64,000 nt of DNA from an uncultured Spirochaetia bacterium (GCA_937125225.1 CAKZLE010000020.1:372001-436000), one strand, 5' to 3'; numbered from the stretch's first letter, positions 17,727 through 26,569 are shown. Program-made: numbers and translations. The notes: generated from the sequence alone by a model not told the origin.

Positions 17727-18743
17727 CTATCTCATAGAATCAAGTTCTGAAAAAATATCTTCGAATATACCAGGAGTCATTCCTTCCTGTTCGTTGTAAA
17801 GAGGACTCAGAGCTTCTCTAAAAGCCATACCGTCAACTTCATTGAACTTCACACCATAAGACTCGAGTTCTTCTACGACTCCGCTATGCTGTGATTTAAG
17901 CAGGTTGACCATATCGGTAGCACCCTTTGAGAACTCTTCCTGAATAATAGTTTGGTAGTTCGCAGGAATCGTAGCCCAAACATCGGTTGAGATATAGACA
18001 CCACAAGTTCCTAGAATATGTCGAGTATTCGCTACGTTCTTAGTAGGTCCTTCATATACTTTGGTACCTAAGTTAGTGAATTCAGATCCTTCTAATCCAT
18101 CTACAACACCCTGCTGTACAGCTGAAAGAGTCTCTCCCCATGGCAGTGGAGTCGCGATCGCACCCATTGCAGAGATCGTGTCGATATATGACTTTGAACC
18201 AGGTGTTCTGAGTTTTACGCCTTCAAGGTCGGCAGGTGTAGTGACGACTTTACTGGTGATGATATTTCTAAAACCATAAATATAATCTAGAGCAAGGATC
18301 TTGATTCCCTGTGCTTCGGCTTTCTCTTTCATATCGAGAACGATCTGTCTCTGTGTGAGTTCTACATATTCATCAAAACTCCTATACATCATTGGTGCAT
18401 AAAGAGCTTTGAAATCGGGTACATAGTCGCCAATGAAGGATGGGTCTTCAACTGATATGAAATTTGCCCCTCTTACCACCTGTTCAACACCCTCTTTGTA
18501 TGCAGGAAGCTGTGCCTGTGGGAATGTCTGAATCTCGATAGCTCCATCTGTCTTCTCTAAAATACTCTGAGCTACAGCATCCATTGATTTTGTCAACTGT
18601 TCAGCTGGGCTGAATACATGACTGAGTTTTAATACAAGTTTAAAATCCTCTTTGCTTGTCACTTCCTGTTCCCCGGCAGCAAACACTGCTGTAGTACTGA
18701 GGACCAATAAAGCAATTAACATGATAATACCTTTTTTCTTCAT
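17727..18743 (-). CDS. TRAP transporter substrate-binding protein (DctP type)
   Basis: Exported solute receptor of 338 residues: signal peptide MKKKGIIMLIALLVLSTTAVFAA, then a TAXI/DctP-type periplasmic fold with LSHVFSPAEQLTKSMDA, and the family arginine region KLRTPGSKSYIDTISAMGA and ATPLPWGETLSAVQQGVVDG. In DctP proteins the Arg of this LRTP region binds the substrate carboxylate, so the cargo is likely an organic acid. AGGAGA lies before the ATG; a longer start 15 codons upstream lacks support. A GlpR-like operator half overlaps the transcription start region, so the neighbouring DeoR-type repressor should control it. Confidence 0.92.
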   Translation of the reverse strand: MKKKGIIMLIALLVLSTTAVFAAGEQEVTSKEDFKLVLKLSHVFSPAEQLTKSMDAVAQSILEKTDGAIEIQTFPQAQLPAYKEGVEQVVRGANFISVEDPSFIGDYVPDFKALYAPMMYRSFDEYVELTQRQIVLDMKEKAEAQGIKILALDYIYGFRNIITSKVVTTPADLEGVKLRTPGSKSYIDTISAMGAIATPLPWGETLSAVQQGVVDGLEGSEFTNLGTKVYEGPTKNVANTRHILGTCGVYISTDVWATIPANYQTIIQEEFSKGATDMVNLLKSQHSGVVEELESYGVKFNEVDGMAFREALSPLYNEQEGMTPGIFEDIFSELDSMR

Positions 18744-18791
18744 ATTCTTCTCCTTTTTGAATAATGAGGGATGTTCTTTATCACACATGAA

Positions 18792-18845
18792 TGATCAAAA
18801 ACGAACATCTTGAATAACAGTAACCTAGGTTCATCGTGTTGTCAA
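18792..18845 (-). promoter_or_regulatory. dctP promoter with GlpR/DeoR-like operator
   Basis: Minus strand TTGACA (18845-18840), 17-bp spacer, TACTGT (18822-18817). Immediately downstream the plus strand reads TGATCAAAAACGAACA (18792-18807), matching the palindrome at 19856-19871 at 13 of 16 positions. Confidence 0.55.
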
Positions 18846-18970
18846 ATATATTTTGTATGTTTTTTTTCATTCATGACACTTCTCAGATGATTAGATTCTA
18901 TCATGTGAGAGGTTCAGTGGTATTTTACCTATTACTGATGAACAGGTGACTAAGATGTCTGGATAGATTC

Positions 18971-19765
18971 TTATAAAGAGGTCTGAATGACCGTGATACC
19001 CTGATCTTCAAAGTCCTTTATGTATTCACTATCAAGAAACCTATCAGTTATTAGAGTTGAGATCCTATGTGTAGGGCAGGTGACATAATCTGAGACAAGG
19101 CCGATCTTTCTGTGGTCTGCTACCACGATGATCTCGCCACGAGTCCTCTCGATCATGAGTCGTGAGGTCTCAGCTGCCTCTTGGAGTGGAGTGGTCAATC
19201 CATATTTACAGCTTATCCCATGAACTCCGATTATTGATTTGCTCGCAATCACCTGGTTGATGATGTTATTGGTGAAACTCCCATAGAATGCATTAGATTC
19301 GGCATGATAGAGCCCTCCAGCCAAAACAAGCTCTACATTTGGAGTCTGTATCTGATTAAAGCAGCTTGCATTCGTGGTGATGATCTTTACTTTACTACTA
19401 GAGATATACTTGAACACATGAAAAGTGGTAGATCCCCCATTGATGAATACGGTATCCCCATCTTCTATGCATCGAGCAGCGATCCTGCCGATCTCATCCT
19501 TGTGTTGGAGTTCCTGATCAGATCTGTTCTTGTAGCTCGTCTGTTGATATATCCTTTTCGTAGATATTGCACCGCCATGGGTTCTTTCAAGCAATTGCTG
19601 TTTTTCCATCATGGCGAGATCTCTTCTGATGGTTATCTCTGCTACATTCATCAATCTGCTGAGTTCGAGTACCTTCACATATCCATCTCGATGAAGCATC
19701 TCGATGATTCTTTTTTGGCGATCTGCCTGAGATAACGTTTGTGAAAAGTGATCATTAGTGTTCAT
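18971..19765 (-). CDS. DeoR/GlpR-family transcriptional repressor
   Basis: A 264-residue regulator: N-terminal DeoR helix-turn-helix (RQKRIIEMLHRDGYVKVLEL, AEITIRRDLAMM, LERTHGGA), then the sugar-phosphate-binding domain with INGGSTT, TTNASC, LAGGLYHAESNAFYGS, GVHGIS and VVADHRKIG. These proteins normally sense a phosphorylated sugar or polyol, which would fit the GHMP kinase in the divergent operon. The start codon has no ribosome binding site but a TTGCTT-17-TATACT promoter ends seven bases before it, so the message is probably leaderless. A perfect operator palindrome lies in the divergent control region. Confidence 0.92.
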   Translation of the reverse strand: MNTNDHFSQTLSQADRQKRIIEMLHRDGYVKVLELSRLMNVAEITIRRDLAMMEKQQLLERTHGGAISTKRIYQQTSYKNRSDQELQHKDEIGRIAARCIEDGDTVFINGGSTTFHVFKYISSSKVKIITTNASCFNQIQTPNVELVLAGGLYHAESNAFYGSFTNNIINQVIASKSIIGVHGISCKYGLTTPLQEAAETSRLMIERTRGEIIVVADHRKIGLVSDYVTCPTHRISTLITDRFLDSEYIKDFEDQGITVIQTSL

Positions 19766-19772
19766 GGATTAT

Positions 19773-19801
19773 AGTATATGATTCAAAATCAGAAAAAGCA
19801 A
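19773..19801 (-). promoter_or_regulatory. Promoter of the DeoR-type repressor (leaderless type)
   Basis: Minus strand TTGCTT (19801-19796), 17-bp spacer, TATACT (19778-19773), then seven bases to the ATG at 19765; no Shine-Dalgarno sequence. Confidence 0.55.
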
Positions 19802-19826
19802 TTACCGAGAAATAAAAAAATTATGG

Positions 19827-19871
19827 TTGTAAATAATCAGAACCTGGGTATATAATGTTCGGAAACGAACA
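19827..19871 (+). promoter_or_regulatory. Promoter and palindromic operator of the DHH/GHMP operon
   Basis: TTGTAA (19827-19832), 18-bp spacer, TATAAT (19851-19856). The perfect palindrome TGTTCGGAAACGAACA (19856-19871) overlaps the end of the -10 box and the start point. TGTTCG-N4-CGAACA is the known form of GlpR/DeoR-family operators, so the divergent DeoR-type gene product should repress here. Confidence 0.7.
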
Positions 19872-19900
19872 CATGGTTATGTGAATATATTGGAGAGAAT

Positions 19901-21124
19901 ATGATTGAAGCATTTAACGCTGCTATGGCTGAAGCCATAGAAGAACTACTAGCATATTCAACTGAAACGGTACAGATCTTTCATCATAATGATACTGATG
20001 GCCTCTCTTCTGGTACTATCCTTGATGAGGCATTTTCTCAAGCAGGTTACTCTGTAGAACGATTTTCCCTGGAGAAACCCTATCCGCAGGTGTTGGAGAA
20101 GATCTTTGAGAATCAGGGGAGGATCATCATCTTTACAGACTTCGCAGGAAGGATCTCTCCGCTCATCTCCGAGTTGAACCATGGATCAAACCTCGTGTTG
20201 ATCTTAGATCATCACCCTGCAGAGGATACAGAGGATCCTTCAGTCCATGTGCTTGATGGAGAGTTATACAACCTGAAAGGGGATAGAGATATCTCAGCTT
20301 CTGCAACCTGTTTTCTCTTTGCTCAAAGCCTATCTAGAAAGAGAGGTTTTTCCTCAGATCATTTATCGCATCTCGGGGTACTCGGAGCTATAGGTGATGG
20401 TTTCTTTGTTGATGGCGCCTTATCTGGAGTAAACGCTGACATCTTGAAGATAGCTGAAGATCAGAGACTGATAAGAACTGTGATTAGCGAGGGAGAGAAT
20501 GCCTACTTTATTGTTCTAGGAGGTAAAGAGTATGAGGCCGATAGAGTTTGTCAGATCCTCGATACGGTAGGTGGAGTCGGTTATTATAGTGGGGGAACGG
20601 ACCTTGGGGTCGAAATCTGTAAGAATGGATTGGATCAGAACAAAGAGGAGACTGTAGTCAAACTGCTTGAAAAGAGAGATCATATATTCTCATCAGAGAT
20701 CGAAAGACTCAAAGAGGAGTTGATCACTACGGAGAATCTTCAATGGTTTGATGTCAAAGATCGATTCCAACCGATGGGGGTGAAGATGATCGGAGTCTTC
20801 TGTACCCAAATAAAAGACTCCCAACTCGTTGAGAAGTCAAAATATCTTGCAGGTTTTCAATATATTCCTGATGAGGTACCCGGCTTTGGGAAGATATCTT
20901 TCAATTCAACAAAGATCTCAATGAGAGTCTCTCAATATATTACTGATAAGATTCGTGCTGAAGAGATGGCTCCTTTGAATAGGGTGCTCCCTGAGGCTAC
21001 GAAGATCCTTGATGGATTCGTAGATGCCTGTCATGGCCTCTCAGCGGCAACGACTGTCAAGATCGGACAAGAGTCACGATTGATTGAAGAGATTGAAAAC
21101 ATATTACAAGTAAGGATGGTTTGA
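19901..21124 (+). CDS. DHH-family phosphoesterase
   Basis: A 407-residue cytoplasmic phosphoesterase of the DHH superfamily. It has the metal motifs HHNDTDG (residues 28-34), Asp80 (FTDFAG) and the DHH triad at 103-105 (LDHHPAED), and a DHHA1-type C-terminal region near GVGYYSGGTDLG and CHGLSAATTVKIG. The layout is closest to the archaeal-type RecJ-like/nanoRNase branch; the substrate could be a short oligonucleotide or another phosphodiester. GGAGAG lies before the ATG. It is the first gene of an operon with a GHMP kinase and is under the DeoR-type operator, unusual for a housekeeping nuclease. Confidence 0.82.
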   Translation: MIEAFNAAMAEAIEELLAYSTETVQIFHHNDTDGLSSGTILDEAFSQAGYSVERFSLEKPYPQVLEKIFENQGRIIIFTDFAGRISPLISELNHGSNLVLILDHHPAEDTEDPSVHVLDGELYNLKGDRDISASATCFLFAQSLSRKRGFSSDHLSHLGVLGAIGDGFFVDGALSGVNADILKIAEDQRLIRTVISEGENAYFIVLGGKEYEADRVCQILDTVGGVGYYSGGTDLGVEICKNGLDQNKEETVVKLLEKRDHIFSSEIERLKEELITTENLQWFDVKDRFQPMGVKMIGVFCTQIKDSQLVEKSKYLAGFQYIPDEVPGFGKISFNSTKISMRVSQYITDKIRAEEMAPLNRVLPEATKILDGFVDACHGLSAATTVKIGQESRLIEEIENILQVRMV

Positions 21125-21126
21125 TT

Positions 21127-22098
21127 ATGAGTACTGGTAAAGGATACGGTAAGACAATTCTGATTGGAGATCAATTTGTATTATGGGAAGTCCCTGCAAT
21201 TCTTGCAGCAATACCCTTTGAGACAGAATGCTCAGTAGCATTCATCGATGGGAAAGAGGGATGGACCCTCATAGATGATAGGATTGAAGTCCCCGGTTAT
21301 AAAGATGCAAAACGAGCTGATTGTCTAGTCTCTTTCAAACGTATGATAGAGGTCATGAAACTCGATCTGACTCAAAGAGGTATAGAGATAACAGTAGGAG
21401 GAGATCTTCTTGCAGGAAGTGGAGTAGGCGCAAGTGCCGCAATCTGTGTGTCGTTCGCTCGAGCCTGTAATGAATTATTCGATCTAAAGCTGAGTATCAA
21501 AGAGATCAATTATATCGCTTGGGAGGGAGAGTTCGGTTACCATGGCCTTCCTAGTGGATTGGATAATACCGTCTCGACTTATGGTGGAGTGATAAAATAC
21601 CGAATCAAAGATGGGGTAAAGCAGTTTGAGAGAGTTAACCTGGCGCAGCCTATAGAGATCGTCTTGGGCAATAGTGGGGTTACTGCTAATACCGCCTCCT
21701 TGAAAGGCTTCTTGGAGCAACAGCAGGCAGAGGACCCAGAACTCTTTGAGAGTAGATTGCAGACGATTCGAGAGCAGGTAGAACAGCTTGGAGACTCCCT
21801 GCAGCAAAATGACTTAAAATTGACCGGTAGTGTCATGAATGAGAATCATGAAGTCCTCAAATCTATGGGACTCTCCCATGAGAAGCTCGTTGAACTGTGC
21901 GATCTAGCAAACTCTCTTGGTGCGTATGGCTCTAAGGTGACCGGTGGAGGTCGTGGGGGCTATATGCTGGCACTGACTCCTGGAAAGAAGTTGCAGGAAA
22001 AGGTTGCGACCGCCTTTGAAAAAAGGGGTATCGCAACTATCCGTGCGACAATTGGTGGGGAACCAACCGATCCAACCTCTTTCGAGATCCTGAAGTGA
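21127..22098 (+). CDS. GHMP-family small-molecule kinase (mevalonate kinase-like)
   Basis: A 323-residue kinase of the GHMP superfamily. Motif 1 is KTILIGDQFVLW, motif 2 (ATP loop) GGDLLAGSGVGASAA (residues 91-105), the catalytic-base region GLPSGLDNTVSTYGG (Asp146), and motif 3 KVTGGGRGGYMLAL. The sequence and length resemble mevalonate kinases, but sugar-1-kinases share these features, and no other mevalonate-pathway gene is in the window. The ATG follows the DHH stop by two bases, with AAGGAT upstream. Co-regulation with a TRAP carrier for an acid suggests that the carrier's cargo, or a product of it, is the substrate; this is inference. Confidence 0.8.
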   Translation: MSTGKGYGKTILIGDQFVLWEVPAILAAIPFETECSVAFIDGKEGWTLIDDRIEVPGYKDAKRADCLVSFKRMIEVMKLDLTQRGIEITVGGDLLAGSGVGASAAICVSFARACNELFDLKLSIKEINYIAWEGEFGYHGLPSGLDNTVSTYGGVIKYRIKDGVKQFERVNLAQPIEIVLGNSGVTANTASLKGFLEQQQAEDPELFESRLQTIREQVEQLGDSLQQNDLKLTGSVMNENHEVLKSMGLSHEKLVELCDLANSLGAYGSKVTGGGRGGYMLALTPGKKLQEKVATAFEKRGIATIRATIGGEPTDPTSFEILK

Positions 22099-22126
22099 AC
22101 AAGTAATTCGATTGATGAATCAACTA

Positions 22127-22163
22127 TAAAAGACTTCCTGTTCTTACAGGGAGTCTTTTTATA
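22127..22163 (+). terminator. Terminator of the DHH/GHMP operon
   Basis: AAAAGACTTCCTGT pairs with ACAGGGAGTCTTTT around a short loop, ending in TTTTTATAA: a typical intrinsic terminator. Confidence 0.85.
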
Positions 22164-22192
22164 AGAAACCAGCAGATACTACGGAGCCTATT

Positions 22193-23884
22193 ATGAGTAT
22201 TTGGAATCTCTTCTCTTTAGCCGGTGGCCTCTCAGTGTTCCTCTACGGCATGATGCAGATGAATAAACATCTGACCTCGATCGCTGGAAGCAGAATGAAG
22301 TCAATCATGCTTACTTTGACTAAAAGCCCCTTGAGAGGCTATCTGACTGGCCTAGGTATAACTATTGTCAATCAATCCTCATCCGCTACAACGGTATTGG
22401 AGGCGGCCTTAGTAGGCGCAGGGTTGATGACCTTCGGGCAGAGTGTCTCAGTTACCTTGGGCGCCGAACTCGGGTCTACCTTCCTACCCCAACTCGTGGC
22501 TTTCCCCTCAATAACCAAATTCGCATCACTGTTCATATTCATAGGGTTTTGCATGCTGTTGCTGGCTAAGACCAAGAGGAATCGTCATATTGCTATGACT
22601 ATTCTTACCTTTGGGTTGCTATTCTTAGGAATGGATATGATGTCTGATTCGTTGAGACCCTTGAGAAGCTATGAGCCTTTCCTGGATCTGATGAAGGGTA
22701 TCGAGCATCCCCTTACCGGTATGCTCATCGGCATAGTCTTCACTATGATCATACAATCCTCCGGCGCTACTACTGGTATCACTATTGCCATGGCTCTAGC
22801 AGGTGCTATCACCCTCGAACAGGCAGTCCCCATCAATCTGGGAGCAGCGATCGGGACCTGTATCACTGCAGTACTTGGGAGTCTTACCCTCAATTGGGAG
22901 GCCAAACGTTCAGCCTATATTCATATCATGTTTCAATTGATAGGATCTATCTGGGTTCTTATACTCCTCTTTATTCCCTATCAGGGAGAACGGTTGTATA
23001 TCTGGTTCATAAGGTGGTTCACCTTACATTTCCTTGCTACGGAAGATCCCGCTCGTCAGATCGCTATGGGCTTCACCTTCATGCCTTTGATAAACCATAT
23101 AATCCTATTCCCGAATCTTAAGTTCTTCATAGCCCTATTCAATAGGATCGTCCCTGAACGGGAACTTCCGAAGCCTTTTGGTCCCAAATATATCAGTGAG
23201 AGTCTCATCAAGCAGAGTATCGATCTTTCGATCATGATGACAAGAAAGGAGATTCTCTATAGTGCTGACTTTGTGAATCAAATGATCATGGAGATGAAGG
23301 ATGCCTTTAGGAGTAAGCAATCAGAGGCACTCGATCGTATTAGCTCTCTCGATAGTAAAGTCGATAAGCTCCATAAGACCATCATCCCCTTTCTTGCACA
23401 TCTGTCACAGGAAGAGTTGACGGTCCAGCAATCTGAACTCTGTATTCGGTTCATGCATATTCAGAATGAGATCGAGTCTATTGGGGATGTGATCGATAAG
23501 AATATCAGGGTCCTTGCTATCAAGAAGATTGAGAAGAACCTAATCTTCTCTGAAAATGGCTTCCATGAACTTGAGCATCTTATCTACAAGATAAAATACA
23601 ATTTCGAGCATGTGATCTCAGCACTGAAAGATGATAACTTAGAATCTGCGAAGTCAATAATTGCCTCGTTCACTGGGGATGAAGAGGAGAGATACAAGGA
23701 ATTGCATATAGAACGGTTGTATAATGGACAAGTCGAATCCATAGCCACATCTTCTGTACACCTTGATCTCATTACCTATTTCTCTCAGATCAATGGCCAT
23801 ATCGTATATATTGCACAAAGAATCATAGAGGGAGAAAAGACCCAAACGAAGAGGACCTCTAGTAAGGATAGTCAAAGGAGATAG
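22193..23884 (+). CDS. Na/Pi cotransporter-family protein with PhoU-like tail
   Basis: Sodium-coupled phosphate carrier of the NptA/YjbB type, 563 residues. Two inverted halves carry the signature QSSSATT (near residue 62) and QSSGATT (near 187), each within a pair of helices; the C-terminal 200 residues are cytoplasmic and helical, with PhoU-like heptads (DSKVDKLHKTIIPFL, IQNEIESIGDVIDKN). In E. coli YjbB acts in phosphate export; direction here is open. GGAG lies six bases before the ATG. It is a single gene. Confidence 0.9.
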   Translation: MSIWNLFSLAGGLSVFLYGMMQMNKHLTSIAGSRMKSIMLTLTKSPLRGYLTGLGITIVNQSSSATTVLEAALVGAGLMTFGQSVSVTLGAELGSTFLPQLVAFPSITKFASLFIFIGFCMLLLAKTKRNRHIAMTILTFGLLFLGMDMMSDSLRPLRSYEPFLDLMKGIEHPLTGMLIGIVFTMIIQSSGATTGITIAMALAGAITLEQAVPINLGAAIGTCITAVLGSLTLNWEAKRSAYIHIMFQLIGSIWVLILLFIPYQGERLYIWFIRWFTLHFLATEDPARQIAMGFTFMPLINHIILFPNLKFFIALFNRIVPERELPKPFGPKYISESLIKQSIDLSIMMTRKEILYSADFVNQMIMEMKDAFRSKQSEALDRISSLDSKVDKLHKTIIPFLAHLSQEELTVQQSELCIRFMHIQNEIESIGDVIDKNIRVLAIKKIEKNLIFSENGFHELEHLIYKIKYNFEHVISALKDDNLESAKSIIASFTGDEEERYKELHIERLYNGQVESIATSSVHLDLITYFSQINGHIVYIAQRIIEGEKTQTKRTSSKDSQRR

Positions 23885-23935
23885 GAGGGGCTGCTTCAAT
23901 ATCGAGAAAAGGGTAAGAGACTCTCCTGTGCTAGC

Positions 23936-24433
23936 CTATTCTAGAGAGTAGATACTTATGTCCATAGTCCCTGAATTGTCGGAGAAATTCCCTTTACTAT
24001 CATTAGCCATGAGGAGCACATATGTATCAACTCTCAGATATGCATCCCAGCTCCTTTCTGTGGTATTCTCAACGGCGATCGCTTCAGTCGTCTGATACTC
24101 AGCACTACCGATCGTGTCTGTATATCCTATAGGATCACCAATACTACCATGCTCCCACTCTATGGGTCTGTTCTTATAGATCAGTATCTCAGTCTTCCAA
24201 CCTCCAAATTCAGGGTCAGAGATGATAGAACCGATCGGACACACCTCAAGTGCACCCCCTATAATCTTGAATCGGTATCTTCCTGCTTGTGTGATGGGAT
24301 AGGTCGTGCCATTTTCATCATCGGCCTCTATAGAGATCGTCTCTATGAATATCTCATTATTCCAAAACAGGCTGCAACTGCTGAGTATCATAGCTGCTAT
24401 GATAAGAGTAAGGATCTTTAGGTAACTTCTCAT
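23936..24433 (-). CDS. Small lipoprotein of unknown function
   Basis: A 165-residue exported protein; signal peptide with lipobox LSSC (Cys20). The mature part is acidic and probably beta-rich (alternating polar and hydrophobic residues, YRFKIIGGALEV, TEILIYKNRPIEW), with a single further cysteine in EVCPIGS. I recognise no family. AAGGAAGG lies five bases before the ATG and a good promoter lies just upstream. It is convergent with the Na/Pi carrier gene and divergent from another lipoprotein. Confidence 0.75.
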   Translation of the reverse strand: MRSYLKILTLIIAAMILSSCSLFWNNEIFIETISIEADDENGTTYPITQAGRYRFKIIGGALEVCPIGSIISDPEFGGWKTEILIYKNRPIEWEHGSIGDPIGYTDTIGSAEYQTTEAIAVENTTERSWDAYLRVDTYVLLMANDSKGNFSDNSGTMDISIYSLE

Positions 24434-24467
24434 ATCTACCTTCCTTCAATCACTGGTATATACTCTC

Positions 24468-24496
24468 ATTATACGGTAGTCAAACACTGATCACAA
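24468..24496 (-). promoter_or_regulatory. Promoter of the minus-strand lipoprotein
   Basis: Minus strand TTGTGA (24496-24491), 17-bp spacer, perfect TATAAT (24473-24468). Confidence 0.65.
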
Positions 24497-24708
24497 TAAA
24501 TGCTCTGTAACATAATATATCCATCTCCTCGATGGTCTTAGGGTGTTCTTGAAAAGACTGGCTGTCTTAGTATGTCTTTGAGCCTCATAGAGTCGGTGAG
24601 ATATATAGGGGACCTGTGATAAAACCTACGTTAACGTTGTGATCCCCTCTAGGATGCTCTTCATTAGGTATTCAAGTATTTGAATCTCATACCAAAATAT
24701 TCATTTGT

Positions 24709-24737
24709 TTGCAAATCCGAGATTTGTAGTGTAAAAT
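24709..24737 (+). promoter_or_regulatory. Promoter with palindrome in the spacer
   Basis: TTGCAA (24709-24714), 17-bp spacer, TAAAAT (24732-24737). The inverted repeat CAAATC-CGA-GATTTG (24712-24726) overlaps the -35 box and spacer, a position typical of a repressor operator. Confidence 0.55.
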
Positions 24738-24772
24738 AACCCAAATAAACATAAAGTTCTAGGAGAAAAAGT

Positions 24773-25399
24773 ATGAAAAAGAGGATGCTGCAAACGATCT
24801 TTGTCTTATTGACAATCGTTCTTATTGTCGGTTTCACTGGCTGTGAGTTAACAAGCCCAGAGGTGACAGAAGATGAACTCACAGAGGATAGTCGAAGGTT
24901 TGGGTCTCAGGGGCCTAGAAAACCTAGCAGGACTGAATTCACTGCTTCGATTCAACTACAACAGGTTCCCGATAGTGTTGTTACCGTTCAGATAGGGGAT
25001 ACGAATCGGTACAAGACTAAAAAAGAACAACTCATTGGAGTAGTCCTATCCTCAGATTGGGAGGTGTTAGCTGGGGCCTCAATAATCATGGATAATAAGA
25101 CAGATTTTACTCTACTACCAATAGTAGAGGGAGCCTATGCTGGTACTTATGACATCTCAGGAAAAGATAGTTGTACCATAAAGATCATGAAAGATGATAA
25201 AGTCATCATGCGGATGAGAGCTTCAGGCACGATCGAGGGGAATATGCCTTGTGGAGCAGCGTTGGAGATGGATTGGAGAACGATCGGTAAACCCACCTAT
25301 GGCAGGGCAAGCGGTTCTTTGTCTGGCACATTTGTATGGCCACCCTTTGCAGATCCAGCTGTGGGGATCATAGCTCTATCAGGTTCTTATAACAATTAG
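24773..25399 (+). CDS. Lipoprotein of unknown function
   Basis: A 208-residue exported protein with signal peptide and lipobox VGFTGC (Cys24). A Glu/Asp-rich linker and RRFGSQGPRKPSR precede a region of predicted beta strands (residues 55-205) with two cysteines (DSCTIKIM, MPCGAALEM) that could form a disulfide. No family recognised. AGGAG lies before the ATG. It has its own promoter with an operator-like palindrome and ends in a hairpin, so it is an independently controlled single gene. Confidence 0.78.
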   Translation: MKKRMLQTIFVLLTIVLIVGFTGCELTSPEVTEDELTEDSRRFGSQGPRKPSRTEFTASIQLQQVPDSVVTVQIGDTNRYKTKKEQLIGVVLSSDWEVLAGASIIMDNKTDFTLLPIVEGAYAGTYDISGKDSCTIKIMKDDKVIMRMRASGTIEGNMPCGAALEMDWRTIGKPTYGRASGSLSGTFVWPPFADPAVGIIALSGSYNN

Positions 25400-25413
25400 A
25401 ATGTGTGACAAGA

Positions 25414-25447
25414 CCCTACCGGAGTCCTTCCGGTAGGGGGCATTCTT
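25414..25447 (+). terminator. Terminator of the 208-residue lipoprotein gene
   Basis: CCCTACCGGA and TCCGGTAGGG form a 10-bp GC-rich stem with a short loop; the tract after it (GGCATTCTT) is only weakly T-rich. Confidence 0.65.
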
Positions 25448-25491
25448 CATCCTGCAAAAGAATCACGAAACTTAATCAAAGAATCTCTTCA

Positions 25492-25518
25492 TTGACAAAC
25501 CCGTCTCTCTATTATAAG
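25492..25518 (+). promoter_or_regulatory. Promoter of the ROK/MFS operon
   Basis: TTGACA (25492-25497) is a perfect -35 box; TATAAG (25513-25518) follows after 15 bp, shorter than the optimum. Confidence 0.45.
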
Positions 25519-25558
25519 CTACTTACGGTAAGAGGTGTTGAAAGTGGTTGGAAATACG

Positions 25559-26560
25559 ATGACCCTAAAAGAGATGAATACTGAATTATTACGTACTACG
25601 TTGAAAAAGGTGGATAGCGGGACAAAGAACTCGCTTGCACGGTTGACAGGTCTCAGCGTGGCAACCTGTCGAAATATTCTAGGTGAGCTGTTGGAGAGTG
25701 GAGAGGTCAAAGAGATAGAACTTGCCGATTCGACTGGTGGAAGACCCTCAAAGCAATTCGTCTATAATAAAGACCATGCACATGCGCTACTACTCTTTCT
25801 GCGAAAAGAGGGCGGGGTGAGTTCAATCTTCTTTCGGGTCATCGATGCTCTAGGGAATGGGTTGATGTGCGATTCCCTTGAAGTAGAAGATCTCAGTCTT
25901 CAGCATATCGATCAACAGATAACAGCTCTTAGAAAAAAGTTCCCTGCCATACGGGTACTATCGATAGGGATTCCTGGAGTAGTTCATGACGGAGTGATAA
26001 AGACCTGTGATATCCCTGCTCTAGAGAACCTTCCCATTGTCGAGCATCTTTCCAATACCTATGGGATTCCCGTCATCGCAGAGAACGATGTGAATGCTAC
26101 TGCTCTAGGCTCCTACTTCTCTAGGAATAGGTCCGATCGTGAGAGCCTTGTCTATATCTACTACCCAGAGCAGGGTTGCGTGGGGGCAGGAATCATCATA
26201 AATGGTACGGTTATCCCTGGGAGACGTGATTTTGCCGGTGAACTCTCTTATCTTCCCTGTATCGAGGAGCCTGGAATACAGGCTAGGATGCAGGAGGACG
26301 AGGATGCTTTTGCGAAGCTTGCAGTCGATATGATCCTATCGGTGAACTGTGTGATAAATCCTGCAAAGGTCGTTATTGCAGGGATGTTCATCACCCCCTC
26401 CTTGAAAGCAAAGATTAACCATGAACTCTCAGGTAGGGGACAGCAGTTCAGTATTCCTGAGATCGAGTTCGATCATGATATCCATGATAGCTTCATCTAC
26501 GGGCTTCAGTATCTCGCTTTAAAAGAACTCTCATACAAATACACGATCACCAAACGATAA
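25559..26560 (+). CDS. ROK-family transcriptional regulator
   Basis: A 333-residue protein: N-terminal winged helix-turn-helix (LARLTGLSVATCRNILGELLESGEVKE) joined to a ROK sugar-kinase-like domain with SIGIPGVV, ENDVNATALG and GCVGAGIIINGTVIPGRRDFAGELSYLP. The zinc-binding CxCGxxGC motif of active ROK kinases is missing, as expected for a pure regulator. The start is uncertain: ATG at 25559, or GTG at 25544 with AGAGGT seven bases upstream. It probably senses a sugar and controls the MFS gene that starts nine bases after its stop. Confidence 0.85.
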   Translation: MTLKEMNTELLRTTLKKVDSGTKNSLARLTGLSVATCRNILGELLESGEVKEIELADSTGGRPSKQFVYNKDHAHALLLFLRKEGGVSSIFFRVIDALGNGLMCDSLEVEDLSLQHIDQQITALRKKFPAIRVLSIGIPGVVHDGVIKTCDIPALENLPIVEHLSNTYGIPVIAENDVNATALGSYFSRNRSDRESLVYIYYPEQGCVGAGIIINGTVIPGRRDFAGELSYLPCIEEPGIQARMQEDEDAFAKLAVDMILSVNCVINPAKVVIAGMFITPSLKAKINHELSGRGQQFSIPEIEFDHDIHDSFIYGLQYLALKELSYKYTITKR

Positions 26561-26569
26561 GGGGACACC

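Larger units (their letters stand above)
24434..24772. other. Divergent intergenic region between two lipoprotein genes
   Basis: No gene seen. It contains one promoter for each flanking lipoprotein (entries below), a 16-base palindrome ATTCAAGTATTTGAAT (24670-24685) and a short hairpin CCATC-N5-GATGG near 24510-24540. The middle 130 bases show no other structure I can support. Confidence 0.5.

Noticed and set aside
21127-22098. Firm assignment as mevalonate kinase
   Set aside because: GHMP motifs are shared by galacto-, homoserine- and heptose kinases, and no other mevalonate-pathway gene is in the window.
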